This document shows, piece by piece, positions 8,409-15,958 of a stretch of 64,000 nt of DNA. The notes under the pieces were generated by a model. It was not told the DNA's origin. It did not search any database and saw nothing but the letters and a program-made list of their open reading frames with translations. The translations under genes and the position numbers were made by a program. Position 1 is the stretch's first letter. Every line of letters starts with the position of its first letter. Source of the DNA: Rhodoferax sp. U11-2br (GTDB lineage: Bacteria; Pseudomonadota; Gammaproteobacteria; Burkholderiales; Burkholderiaceae_C). The stretch covers positions 1 through 64,000 of the forward strand of contig NZ_JAHFZF010000028.1 of the NCBI RefSeq assembly GCF_018619435.1, in the 5' to 3' direction.

Positions 8409-9218
8409 ATGGAACCCACAAACATTGTTCTCAACGTCAATGGCATCGAGGTCATTTACAACCATGTCATCCTGGTGCTCAAGGGGGTGTCGTTGAATGT
8501 GCCTGAGGGCAAGATCGTGGCGATTCTGGGGGGCAACGGGGCGGGCAAAACCACCACGCTGCGTGCCATCTCGAACTTGCTGCGCGGGGAGCGGGGTGAA
8601 GTCACCAAGGGGTCGATCGAGTTGCGGGGGGAGCGCATCGACAACCTCTCTCCGGCTGACCTGGTGCAGCGCGGTGTGGTGCAGGTGATGGAAGGTCGCC
8701 ACTGTTTTGCCCACCTGAGCATTGAGGAGAACCTGCTCACCGGCAGCTACACCCGCCACGACAAAGGTGAGATTGCCGCCAATCTGGACAAGGTCTACAC
8801 CTACTTCCCGCGCCTCAAAACCCGGCGCACCAGCCAGGCCGCCTACACCTCGGGTGGTGAGCAGCAGATGTGCGCCATTGGCCGCGCACTCATGACCAAC
8901 CCCAGCATGGTGCTGCTCGACGAGCCCTCGATGGGCCTGGCGCCGCAGATTGTGGAAGAGGTGTTCAACATCGTCAAAGACCTCAACACCCGCGAAAAAG
9001 TCACCTTCCTTTTGGCCGAGCAAAACACCAACATGGCGCTGCGTTACGCCGACTACGGCTACATCATGGAAAGCGGCCGGGTGGTGATGGACGGCGCCGC
9101 CAGTGAGCTGGCCAACAACGAGGATGTGAAAGAGTTTTACCTGGGCATGGGCGGCGGCGAGCGCAAGAGTTTCAAGGATGTCAAAAGTTACAAGCGGCGC
9201 AAACGCTGGTTGGCTTAG
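8409..9218 (+). CDS. Branched-chain-type ABC importer ATPase (LivF-like)
   Basis: A 269-residue ABC ATPase with Walker A GGNGAGKTTTL near residues 41-51, signature region TSGGEQQMCAIGRALM, Walker B MVLLDEPSMGLAP and switch region LLAEQNTNMAL. The SMGLAP after Walker B is typical of LivF. It has a basic C-terminal tail (KSFKDVKSYKRRKRWLA) seen in homologues from ligase-linked operons. With the ATPase at 3939 it would form the heterodimeric motor. It is flanked on both sides by copies of the same C/G hairpin repeat (8244 and 9252). Confidence 0.92.
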   Translation: MEPTNIVLNVNGIEVIYNHVILVLKGVSLNVPEGKIVAILGGNGAGKTTTLRAISNLLRGERGEVTKGSIELRGERIDNLSPADLVQRGVVQVMEGRHCFAHLSIEENLLTGSYTRHDKGEIAANLDKVYTYFPRLKTRRTSQAAYTSGGEQQMCAIGRALMTNPSMVLLDEPSMGLAPQIVEEVFNIVKDLNTREKVTFLLAEQNTNMALRYADYGYIMESGRVVMDGAASELANNEDVKEFYLGMGGGERKSFKDVKSYKRRKRWLA

Positions 9219-9251
9219 AACACCCCCCGGCTTGCCCACTGTGTGTGGCCG

Positions 9252-9316
9252 CTTTCCCCCTTGCAGGGGGCAACACCAGCGGCCCGGCAAAGCCGGTTCC
9301 GCGGTATTTCTGGCTT
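9252..9316. repeat. Intergenic C/G hairpin repeat, copy 2
   Basis: CCCCCTTGCAGGGGG, CAACACC, CCGGCAAAGCCGG, then GCGGTATTTCTGGCT: a near-identical second copy of 8244-8310 in the same orientation, lying in the 142-base gap before the PaaK-like gene. Confidence 0.75.
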
Positions 9317-9360
9317 GGCAATACCTCTAGAGCGTTGATTGACATTTGGAGAAATGGACT

Positions 9361-10617
9361 ATGACCGATTTTTTTGACGCACTGGAAACCCGCGATCCGG
9401 CTGACCGCGAAGCGGATCTGCTCCAGATGCTGCCGCTCCAAGTGGCACATGCCAAACTGGCGTCACCCGCCTTGGCCGAGATCCTCCAGGATGTGGACCC
9501 GGCGCAGGTCAACAGCCGTGCCGCGCTGGCCAGGCTGCCGGTCACACGCAAACACGAGTTGCTGGAGAAACAGCTTAAAAGTCGTAGCGCCCAAGGCAAT
9601 GTTTTCGGGGGCTTCAGTGTTGAAGGCTTTGGCATCCGGATGCCGCGCGTGTTTGCCAGCCCTGGGCCGATTTACGAGCCAGAAGGCACGGCACGTGACT
9701 ATTGGCGCATGGCGCGTGCCATATTTGCGGCGGGGTTTCGCCCTGGCGAGCTGATCCACAACAGCTTCAGTTACCACTTTGTGCCTGCGGGCTCAATGAT
9801 GGAAACCGGCGCCCATGCGCTGGGCTGCACCGTGTTTCCGGGCGGCACCGGCCAGACCGAGCAGCAGGTGTTGGCCATGGCCGATTTGCAACCGGCGGGC
9901 TACATCGGCACACCCAGTTTTCTGAAAATCATCCTGGAGAAAGCGCAGGAGATGGGGGTGGCCCTGCCAAGTGTCACCAAGGCGATGTTTGGTGGCGAGG
10001 CCTACCCGCCGTCCCTGCGTGACTGGTTCAGCGCCCATGGCGTGGCGGGGTACCAGTGTTATGCCACGGCCGATGTTGGCTCTATCGCGTATGAAACGGC
10101 CGCGCGCGAGGGGCTGGTGCTCGACGAAGGTGTGTTGCTGGAAATTGTCCGCCCCGGCACCGGCGACCCGGTGACAGACGGAGAAGTTGGTGAAGTGGTG
10201 GTGACCACGCTCAACCCGACCTACCCGCTGATCCGCTTTGGCACCGGTGATTTGTCGGCCGTGTTGCCGGGCAGCTGCCCGACAGGGCGTACCAACACCC
10301 GCATCAAAGGCTGGATGGGCCGTGCCGACCAGACCACCAAAATCCGCGGCATGTTTGTCCACCCCGGTCAGGTGGATCAAATCGCCAAACGCTTCCCCGA
10401 GGTGACACGTGCACGACTGGTGGTCACCGGCGAGATGGCCAACGACATCATGACCCTGAAGGTCGAGACGGCTTGCAGCGGCCCCGACAACCTGTCGAAT
10501 AAGCTGCTTGATGCCATGCGTGATGTGACCAAACTGCGCGGCCAGGTCGAGCTGTTGCCGCCCGGCAGTTTGCCCAACGATGGCAAGGTGATTGAAGACG
10601 CGCGCAGCTACAAGTGA
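9361..10617 (+). CDS. PaaK-like adenylate-forming protein with degenerate ATP loop
   Basis: A 418-residue member of the phenylacetate-CoA ligase family by overall pattern: ARLPVTRKHELLE near the N-terminus, VTKAMFGGEAYPPSLRDWF, FGTGDLSAVL, the hinge GRADQTTKIRGMFVHPGQVD, and a C-terminal LPNDGKVIED holding the expected lysine. However, where PaaK has SSGTTGKPT this protein reads ASPGPIYEPEG (about residues 97-107), and the YGxTE motif reads YATADVGS. It may be a ligase with altered nucleotide binding or a non-catalytic partner. ATG 9361 follows GGAG; a TTG 15 bases upstream is less likely. It closes the importer operon and presumably handles the same substrate. Confidence 0.8.
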   Translation: MTDFFDALETRDPADREADLLQMLPLQVAHAKLASPALAEILQDVDPAQVNSRAALARLPVTRKHELLEKQLKSRSAQGNVFGGFSVEGFGIRMPRVFASPGPIYEPEGTARDYWRMARAIFAAGFRPGELIHNSFSYHFVPAGSMMETGAHALGCTVFPGGTGQTEQQVLAMADLQPAGYIGTPSFLKIILEKAQEMGVALPSVTKAMFGGEAYPPSLRDWFSAHGVAGYQCYATADVGSIAYETAAREGLVLDEGVLLEIVRPGTGDPVTDGEVGEVVVTTLNPTYPLIRFGTGDLSAVLPGSCPTGRTNTRIKGWMGRADQTTKIRGMFVHPGQVDQIAKRFPEVTRARLVVTGEMANDIMTLKVETACSGPDNLSNKLLDAMRDVTKLRGQVELLPPGSLPNDGKVIEDARSYK

Positions 10618-10633
10618 GCCTCAGCGCCGAAGC

Positions 10634-10969
10634 TCACACGCCCCAGGTGATGACCTCGTTGGCCTTGTGGCACTCGCGGATCATCTCCATCAGCGGTAAC
10701 GCGCGTTGGCGCAGGCCCACGGTGTTGGTTTCTGCCACCGGGACGTGGTCCACCTTGGCCTGAGCCAGTGCCTCGGCGCGGGCGGCGTTCTCTCGGGCAA
10801 TGGCTGCCTCCAGATCGGCCAGTGCCTGTGGCATCTGCTCGGGTAGCAGGATGCCCTTGGTGCTGGGATCTGCGGCGCTGTGTTTGCCAATGATCTGCAG
10901 CACCTGTTCCCCATTGGGCTGCAACATAATGACATTCCCGGTGACTTTGGATTTGAATTGGTAGAGCAT
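10634..10969 (-). CDS. DUF1840 family protein
   Basis: A 111-residue conserved protein starting MLYQFKSKVTGNVIMLQPNGEQVL, the pattern of DUF1840, a small family common in betaproteobacteria with no assigned role that I know of. The start at 10969 is supported by AAGGAGA six bases upstream on the minus strand. The middle is Ala- and Glu-rich and helical; no signal peptide or membrane segment. It is convergent with the PaaK-like gene and divergent from the aminopeptidase gene, so it is probably a single-gene transcript. Confidence 0.8.
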   Translation of the reverse strand: MLYQFKSKVTGNVIMLQPNGEQVLQIIGKHSAADPSTKGILLPEQMPQALADLEAAIARENAARAEALAQAKVDHVPVAETNTVGLRQRALPLMEMIRECHKANEVITWGV

Positions 10970-11063
10970 GTGGTCTCCTTGTGTGTCAATGGATCTGACT
11001 AACAGCCATGGTAGTCCTTTGCGGTGCGGGGGCGCAAGACATTGGCCGTGGCTTGGGGGTGTC

Positions 11064-12164
11064 ATGAAACGGCCCTGGCGGGTTGTGTGTGCTGTGTTGT
11101 TGTGCCTGTGGCTCAGCGGCTGTGCCGACACACGTTATTACGCGCAGTCGGTGGGTGGGCACCTCAAGTTGATGGCCGCAGCCCGGCCGCTGGACGACTG
11201 GCTGCTGGACACCCAAACCCCTGACGTTTTGCGCCAACGTCTGCGTCTGGCGCAGTCATTGCGTGATTTCTCGGTGCGTGAGTTACACCTTCCCGACAAC
11301 GCCAGCTACCGGCGTTTTGCCGATCTGCAGCGCCCTTATGTGGTGTGGAATGTGGTGGCGGCACCAGTGCTGTCTTTGGAGCTCAGAACCTGGTGTGTGC
11401 CGGTGGCGGGCTGTGTCGGTTACCGGGGGTATTTTGAGGAGGGTGATGCCCAGGCGCTGGCGTCCGAGCTACGCGCCCAGGGGCTGGAGACCCAGGTCTA
11501 CGGTGTGCCTGCGTATTCGACCCTGGGCTGGATGAACTGGTTGGGTGGCGACCCGCTGCTCAACACCTTCCTGACCCTGCCCGACGGTGAACTGGCGCGC
11601 CTGATGTTCCACGAGTTGGCGCATCAGGTGTTGTATGTACCGGGTGATACCCCTTTTAACGAATCCTTCGCCACCGCCGTGGAGCGGCTGGGGGGTGAGG
11701 CCTGGTTGGCCAGCCAGGCCAGCCCGCAGGCTCGGCAGGCGTTTGCCGTATACGACCAACGCCGCCAGGGGTTCCGCGCGTTGACCCGTCACACGCGCGA
11801 GCGCCTTGCCCAGATTTACAAGAAAAATGATGCTCTGGCCCTTGATGCAAAAGGGCTGATAGCTATGAAAAATGAAGTTTTTGAGGACTTCAGGGCCCGC
11901 TACGCCATCCTCAAACAGAGCTGGGGTGGTTACGCTGGTTATGACAGCTGGGTGGCCCAGGCCAACAACGCCAGCTTTGGCGCACAAGCCGCTTATGATG
12001 AGCTGGTGCCTGCGTTTGAGGCCCTGTTTGCCCGCGAAGCGCGCAGCTGGCCCCGGTTTTTTGCAGCGGTCCAGGCGCTGGCTGAATTGCCAGCCGAGCA
12101 ACGCCGGGCGCAGCTGCAGGCGCTGGAGACCGCCACCCGCCAAGCCCAAGCCTTTCCCGATTGA
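11064..12164 (+). CDS. Lipoprotein putative aminopeptidase with HExxH motif
   Basis: The 366-residue product begins with a lipoprotein signal (RVVCAVLLCLWLSGC; LSGC lipobox at about residues 16-19) and carries HELAHQ near residue 183 with a downstream NESFATAVE, the zinc metallopeptidase arrangement of the family annotated as putative or predicted aminopeptidase (PF10023 type). It would act at the periplasmic face of a membrane; activity is inferred. ATG 11064 was chosen over in-frame upstream starts because it begins the signal peptide. A palindromic repeat copy (11833-11866) is embedded in frame and encodes about a dozen residues near position 257-268 in a region following the active site. 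Confidence 0.82.
   Translation: MKRPWRVVCAVLLCLWLSGCADTRYYAQSVGGHLKLMAAARPLDDWLLDTQTPDVLRQRLRLAQSLRDFSVRELHLPDNASYRRFADLQRPYVVWNVVAAPVLSLELRTWCVPVAGCVGYRGYFEEGDAQALASELRAQGLETQVYGVPAYSTLGWMNWLGGDPLLNTFLTLPDGELARLMFHELAHQVLYVPGDTPFNESFATAVERLGGEAWLASQASPQARQAFAVYDQRRQGFRALTRHTRERLAQIYKKNDALALDAKGLIAMKNEVFEDFRARYAILKQSWGGYAGYDSWVAQANNASFGAQAAYDELVPAFEALFAREARSWPRFFAAVQALAELPAEQRRAQLQALETATRQAQAFPD
11833..11866. repeat. Palindromic repeat copy C, inside a coding region
   Basis: CTCTGGCCCTTGATGC then AAAAGGGCTGATAGCTAT matches the reverse complement of copy D (14435-14475) including the TAGCTA end. It lies in frame in the aminopeptidase gene and is read as part of LALDAKGLIAMKN. Confidence 0.65.
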
Positions 12165-12181
12165 ACCCACTTTGAGACACC

Positions 12182-12505
12182 ATGGCTGATCTACACATCG
12201 TTCGCGAACACACCCTGGGCTTGACCAAAGCCCGCAAAATTGCCTTCCAATGGGCCGAGCAGGCCGAGACCGAATTTGGCATGGCCTGTGCCTACAGCGA
12301 GGGCGACACGGCCGATGAGGTGAGCTTCTCGCGCTCAGGCGTCAAAGGCACGCTGGAGGTGGACGCCAGCCGTTTTGAGTTACGTGCCCAGCTGGGGTTT
12401 CTGGTGGGCGCGTTCAAACACCGGATTGAAGCCGAGATTGTGAAAAACCTCGACAGCCTGCTGGCCGCGCCGGTCAAAAAACGAAGCAGCAAAAAGGCGG
12501 TCTGA
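12182..12505 (+). CDS. Polyhydroxyalkanoic acid system family protein
   Basis: A 107-residue protein matching the small PHA-system/granule-region family (PF09650 type): the start MADLHIVREHTLGLTKARKIA, the stretch FSRSGVKGTLEVDASRFELRAQLGFLVGAF, and a basic C-terminus KKRSSKKAV. Members are found with PHA storage genes, and a role at the granule surface is suggested by that association rather than by biochemistry. It starts 17 bases after the aminopeptidase stop and converges on the acyl-CoA-binding protein gene. A phasin gene lies 5 kb away. Confidence 0.82.
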   Translation: MADLHIVREHTLGLTKARKIAFQWAEQAETEFGMACAYSEGDTADEVSFSRSGVKGTLEVDASRFELRAQLGFLVGAFKHRIEAEIVKNLDSLLAAPVKKRSSKKAV

Positions 12506-12567
12506 ACCCGCCAGCCGCGTCCCGCAGTCATGCGGGGCACGGTGCTGTTTGATGTCTGGCAGCTGGG

Positions 12568-12822
12568 TCAGCTCAGCGACTCGATCAGGTCCACATACTG
12601 CTGCATGGCCTGCGCGCTATCGGTGCCTTTGAGCTGGTTCCAGGCATCCCATTTGGCGCGACCCACCATGTCGGTAAAACCAGGCCGTTTTTCGGCGTTG
12701 TCGCCCGTGCTAGCCTGCTTGTACAAGGCGTAGAGCTTGAGCAGGGTCATGTTGTCGGGGCGTTCGCTCAAGTTTTTGGAGTTGGCAACGGCGGCTTCAA
12801 ATTTCTTTTGCAGATCAGACAT
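12568..12822 (-). CDS. Acyl-CoA-binding protein
   Basis: An 84-residue four-helix acyl-CoA-binding protein. The ACBP signature is plain: LQKKFEAAVANSKNL, then LKLYALYKQASTGDN, then KRPGFTDMVGRAKWDAWNQLKG. Full length for the family. It buffers and delivers long-chain acyl-CoA in the cytoplasm. It is divergent from the wax ester synthase/DGAT gene, 112 bases apart, so a shared control region is plausible and the protein may supply that enzyme with acyl-CoA. Confidence 0.95.
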   Translation of the reverse strand: MSDLQKKFEAAVANSKNLSERPDNMTLLKLYALYKQASTGDNAEKRPGFTDMVGRAKWDAWNQLKGTDSAQAMQQYVDLIESLS

Positions 12823-12934
12823 GGCGTGGGTCTCTGGGAGGCGGTTGTAAGGGCTTGAGCAGGGGGAAACCAGACTATCTTACGGGGCGTTTTGCTACCA
12901 GAATAGAGACAGCCCCCCAAACCCCTTTGCCACC

Positions 12935-14422
12935 GTGACCATTCACTCCATTCCCTACCGCGTTGAGCGCATGAGCAAGGTCGACACCGCCTGGCTGCGC
13001 ATGGACAGCCCTTGCAACCTGATGATGATCATGGGGGTCTGGATCCTCAAACCTGGCTTGCAGTACCCGCAGGTGTGTGAGCGCCTGGCCGACCGGCTGC
13101 TGAAGTACCCGCGCTTTTCACAACGGGTGCAACTGGACGCCACCGGTGCCAACTGGGTCACCGACACCCGCTTTGACATCCACCGCCATGTGCGCCTGGA
13201 GAGGCTGCCGGCCTCGGCCAGAAAACACCCGCAGCAGGCCTTGCAGGCACGCCTGGCTGAGCTGGCGATGCAGCCGCTGGACATGCGTTACCCGCTGTGG
13301 GAGTACCGGCTGATCGAGCATTTTGACGGTGGCTCGGCGCTGATTGTGCGTATCCACCATTGCATTGCCGATGGTCTGGCGCTGATCTCGGTGATCCAGT
13401 CGATGGTGGACGGTGGCCTGGAGCCACCCACTCGTTCGTCCAAACCGGCGCCTCTCTCGGGTCTGGATGCGGCCGAGGAATGGATGAGCCATGCCCTGAT
13501 CGAGCCACTGACGGTGGCAGCCGTGAAGGCGCTGGAGGTGGCGGGTGAGAGTGCGGTACAGGCGTTTGAGGCTGTGGGTGACCCACGCCATGTGCTGGAA
13601 AAGTGGCTGGCTCTGGGGCTGCACAAAAGCCGAGAAGGCTCGTCCGAGGCCGCACGTCTGGCCTACCAGGTGCTGCGAGATGGTGCCGCGCTGGCCCTGA
13701 TGGCCGACGATTCCCCGACCCGCCTCAAAGGCATGCCCGGCCAGTCCAAACGGGTGGCTTGGTGCCAGCCGATCCCGCTTGATGAGGTGCGTGCGGTGGG
13801 CAAGGCGCTGCACTGTTCGATCAACGATGTGCTGCTGTCCTGCGTGGCGGGTGCCATCGGCCAGTACCTCAAGGGTCACGGCGACGCGGTAGATGGCCAG
13901 GAAATCCGCGCCATGGTGCCGGTCAACCTGCGCCCGATGACCCAGGCCTACAAGCTGGGCAACAAGTTTGGCCTGGCGCCGGTGGTGTTGCCGATTGGTA
14001 TGGACAACCCCATTGAGCGGGTGTTTGAGGTGCGCCGTCGTATGGGTGAACTCAAGGGCAGTTTGCAGCCGTTGCTGGCGTTTGCGCTGCTGGCGGTGGC
14101 GGGTATTCTGGTGAAACCGGTGCAGGACGCGATGCTGAGCCTGTTTTCCAGAAAAACCACCGCGGTCATGACCAATGTGCCAGGGCCGCGCGAGAAACTG
14201 AGCTTTTGCGGTGCCACGCTGGAGCAGGCGCTGTTCTGGGTGCCGCAGTCGGGCACGGTGGGGCTGGGTGTGTCGATCCTGAGTTATGGCGGGGGTGTGC
14301 AGTTTGGTGTGATAACTGACAGCAGCTTGTGCCCCGATCCGCAGGCCATCATCGACCAGTTTGCGCCGGAGTTTGACAAGCTCAAATGGCTCACATTGAT
14401 GCTGCCCTGGGGTGAGGAATAG
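12935..14422 (+). CDS. Wax ester synthase/diacylglycerol acyltransferase (WS/DGAT)
   Basis: A 495-residue bifunctional-type acyltransferase. The condensing motif HHCIADG is at about residues 141-147 (HHxxxDG), followed by the second family motif PVNLRPM near 329-335, then ATVMTNVPGPREKL-like TAVMTNVPGP near 410, all in WS/DGAT order. These enzymes esterify fatty alcohol or diacylglycerol with acyl-CoA to give neutral lipid at the membrane or lipid-body surface. The start used is GTG 12935; ATG 12971 (MSKVDTAWLRMD) is an equally reasonable alternative. Its neighbours include acyl-CoA-binding protein, a phasin and a fatty acyl-CoA reductase, which points to wax ester production. Confidence 0.93.
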   Translation: MTIHSIPYRVERMSKVDTAWLRMDSPCNLMMIMGVWILKPGLQYPQVCERLADRLLKYPRFSQRVQLDATGANWVTDTRFDIHRHVRLERLPASARKHPQQALQARLAELAMQPLDMRYPLWEYRLIEHFDGGSALIVRIHHCIADGLALISVIQSMVDGGLEPPTRSSKPAPLSGLDAAEEWMSHALIEPLTVAAVKALEVAGESAVQAFEAVGDPRHVLEKWLALGLHKSREGSSEAARLAYQVLRDGAALALMADDSPTRLKGMPGQSKRVAWCQPIPLDEVRAVGKALHCSINDVLLSCVAGAIGQYLKGHGDAVDGQEIRAMVPVNLRPMTQAYKLGNKFGLAPVVLPIGMDNPIERVFEVRRRMGELKGSLQPLLAFALLAVAGILVKPVQDAMLSLFSRKTTAVMTNVPGPREKLSFCGATLEQALFWVPQSGTVGLGVSILSYGGGVQFGVITDSSLCPDPQAIIDQFAPEFDKLKWLTLMLPWGEE

Positions 14423-14434
14423 CTATCTAATCAC

Positions 14435-14475
14435 TAGCTATCAGCCCTTGTTGAATAAGGGCTAGAGGCATAAAA
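14435..14475. repeat. Palindromic intergenic repeat, copy D (type copy)
   Basis: TAGCTATCAGCCCTT, loop GTTGAAT, AAGGGCTAGAGGC and an AT tail. AGCCCTT/AAGGGCT form a 7-bp stem. It lies between two convergent genes and could act as a terminator-like hairpin. It is the clearest copy and was used as family reference. Confidence 0.75.
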
Positions 14476-14497
14476 CACCCTAAACTTCTGGGCGCGA

Positions 14498-15271
14498 TCA
14501 GTCCGCCAGCTGTGAGCGGGCCATTTCCACATCCAGCCGTTCGGTCGCGTCCAGGGGCTGCAGCTGGGCGGCTTGCTGGTACAGGCGGTTGGCCTCGTCC
14601 ATCTTGTCCTCTCCTTCGAGCATCAGCAAGGCGTGGGCGTATTCGAGCAGGCCGTAGGCCGACTCGGCATGGAGCTTGATGGCCTGGTCAAACAGGTGCA
14701 GGCCGATGTCCTTGTTGGCGCCGTAGGCCATGGCACCAATCAGCGAGCCGACCTTGTCGATCACCTCGGCGTGAAAACTGCCCAGCGCCACATGGGCATC
14801 GGCGTGGTGTGGTGCATGGCGGATCACGTATTCCAGATCGGTCTTGACCTTGGTGCCCAGCCCCTGGGCCAGGGCTTTGGCCACGCTGATGCCCTGGCTG
14901 TAGCGGCTCAGGGCGTAGGCGCGCCAGTAGCGGGCGTTGAGTGTGTCCGGGTGGTCCTCGGCCAATTCACCGGCTTGGCCAGCCACCTCCAGGAACAGGT
15001 CCAGACGGCGCACCTCGTGTTTTTCAAGGTAGCTGGCATAGACGCAGGTGGCTTTGCTGGCCACGCTCAGGCCCGGCGCGCCCAAGCCCACCCCCATGAT
15101 GGCGGCCTGTTGAAAGTCACCGTTGTGAAAATGGGCCCAGGCTTGCAACACCGAGGGGTCTTGCGGCATGGGTTCCAGGTCACCGGCGTGTAATCTGGCC
15201 CATTTCTCTTTGACGCTGGCGGCGTCAAAGTGGTAGTCGCCAGCGTAAGGGAAAGCGGTCCATTTGGCCAT
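14498..15271 (-). CDS. Conserved TPR-like repeat protein, function unknown
   Basis: A 257-residue soluble, strongly helical protein with tetratricopeptide-like helical pairs, for example YWRAYALSRYSQGISVAKAL, ADAHVALGSFHAEVIDKVG, and AYGLLEYAHALLMLEGEDKMDEANRLYQQAAQLQP near the C-terminus. No signal peptide or catalytic motif is visible, so it may be a scaffold or adaptor. The start at 15271 has GAGGAGA upstream. It lies 30 bases downstream of the TetR gene in the same direction and may belong to the patatin-TetR operon. I do not recognise a named family beyond the TPR architecture. Confidence 0.8.
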   Translation of the reverse strand: MAKWTAFPYAGDYHFDAASVKEKWARLHAGDLEPMPQDPSVLQAWAHFHNGDFQQAAIMGVGLGAPGLSVASKATCVYASYLEKHEVRRLDLFLEVAGQAGELAEDHPDTLNARYWRAYALSRYSQGISVAKALAQGLGTKVKTDLEYVIRHAPHHADAHVALGSFHAEVIDKVGSLIGAMAYGANKDIGLHLFDQAIKLHAESAYGLLEYAHALLMLEGEDKMDEANRLYQQAAQLQPLDATERLDVEMARSQLAD

Positions 15272-15301
15272 GTCTGTCTCCTCTAACCTGTTTTTTTGTT
15301 T

Positions 15302-15958
15302 CTATTCCTTATTGTAGGCATCCGACAATTTCAGCAGATGTGCTCTTTGGCCAGTCTCCAGGTAAGGAATCATCAGGTTCAACACATGCTGGGCACCCCG
15401 CAACAAGGCCGTTTGGGCATTGCTGGGCTCCAGCGCATGGCGCGGGTCGCGCACATACTCAAAACTCAGCCAGTAGGTCAGCATCACCACCATGCTGGTA
15501 GCGGTGACCTCCATCTCGCGAGAGTCAATCTGCAAGGCACCGTTGCGGCGCATGCCGTCGAGCAAGGCCTTGAGTGCTCGTGTCTTGTTTTTCAGGATGG
15601 CCTGAAAATGGGTCTCCAGGCGGCGGTTTTTGCTGAGCAGGTCGTTGAGGTCGCGGTATAAAAACCGGTACTGCCAGATCAGTTCAAACAGGGTGTGCAA
15701 AAAAAACCAGGCGTCCTCGATGTTGCGCACCTCGTCACCGGCGCCCAGCAGCTCGTTGAGGCTGTGCTCAAAACGGTCAAACAGCGCGTTGATGAGTTCG
15801 TCTTTGGCCGGGTAGTGGTAGTACAGGTTGCCGGGGCTGATGTTGAGCTCGTTGGAGATCAGCGTGGTCGATACATTGGGCTCACCAAAGCGGTTGAACA
15901 GTGCGAGCGTGACCTCCAGGATGCGCTCTGCGGTGCGCCGGGGTGCCTTTTTCAGCAT
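15302..15958 (-). CDS. TetR-family transcriptional regulator
   Basis: A 218-residue regulator. The N-terminal TetR DNA-binding domain (RILEVTLALFNRFGEPNVSTTLISNELNISPGNLYYHYPAKDELINALF, about residues 12-60) is standard; the C-terminal ligand domain is all helical and of the PhaD-like kind seen near lipid and PHA genes. Its ATG overlaps the last codons of the patatin gene (ATGCTGA), so both are co-translated. It probably regulates its own operon through the palindrome at 17216-17227 ahead of the patatin start. The inducer is likely an acyl-type ligand, judged from the neighbours only. Confidence 0.9.
   Translation of the reverse strand: MLKKAPRRTAERILEVTLALFNRFGEPNVSTTLISNELNISPGNLYYHYPAKDELINALFDRFEHSLNELLGAGDEVRNIEDAWFFLHTLFELIWQYRFLYRDLNDLLSKNRRLETHFQAILKNKTRALKALLDGMRRNGALQIDSREMEVTATSMVVMLTYWLSFEYVRDPRHALEPSNAQTALLRGAQHVLNLMIPYLETGQRAHLLKLSDAYNKE

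Noticed and set aside
12521..12536. CCCGCA-GTCA-TGCGGG hairpin between convergent genes as a terminator
   Set aside because: A 6-bp stem without any T-run; too weak to annotate as an intrinsic terminator.
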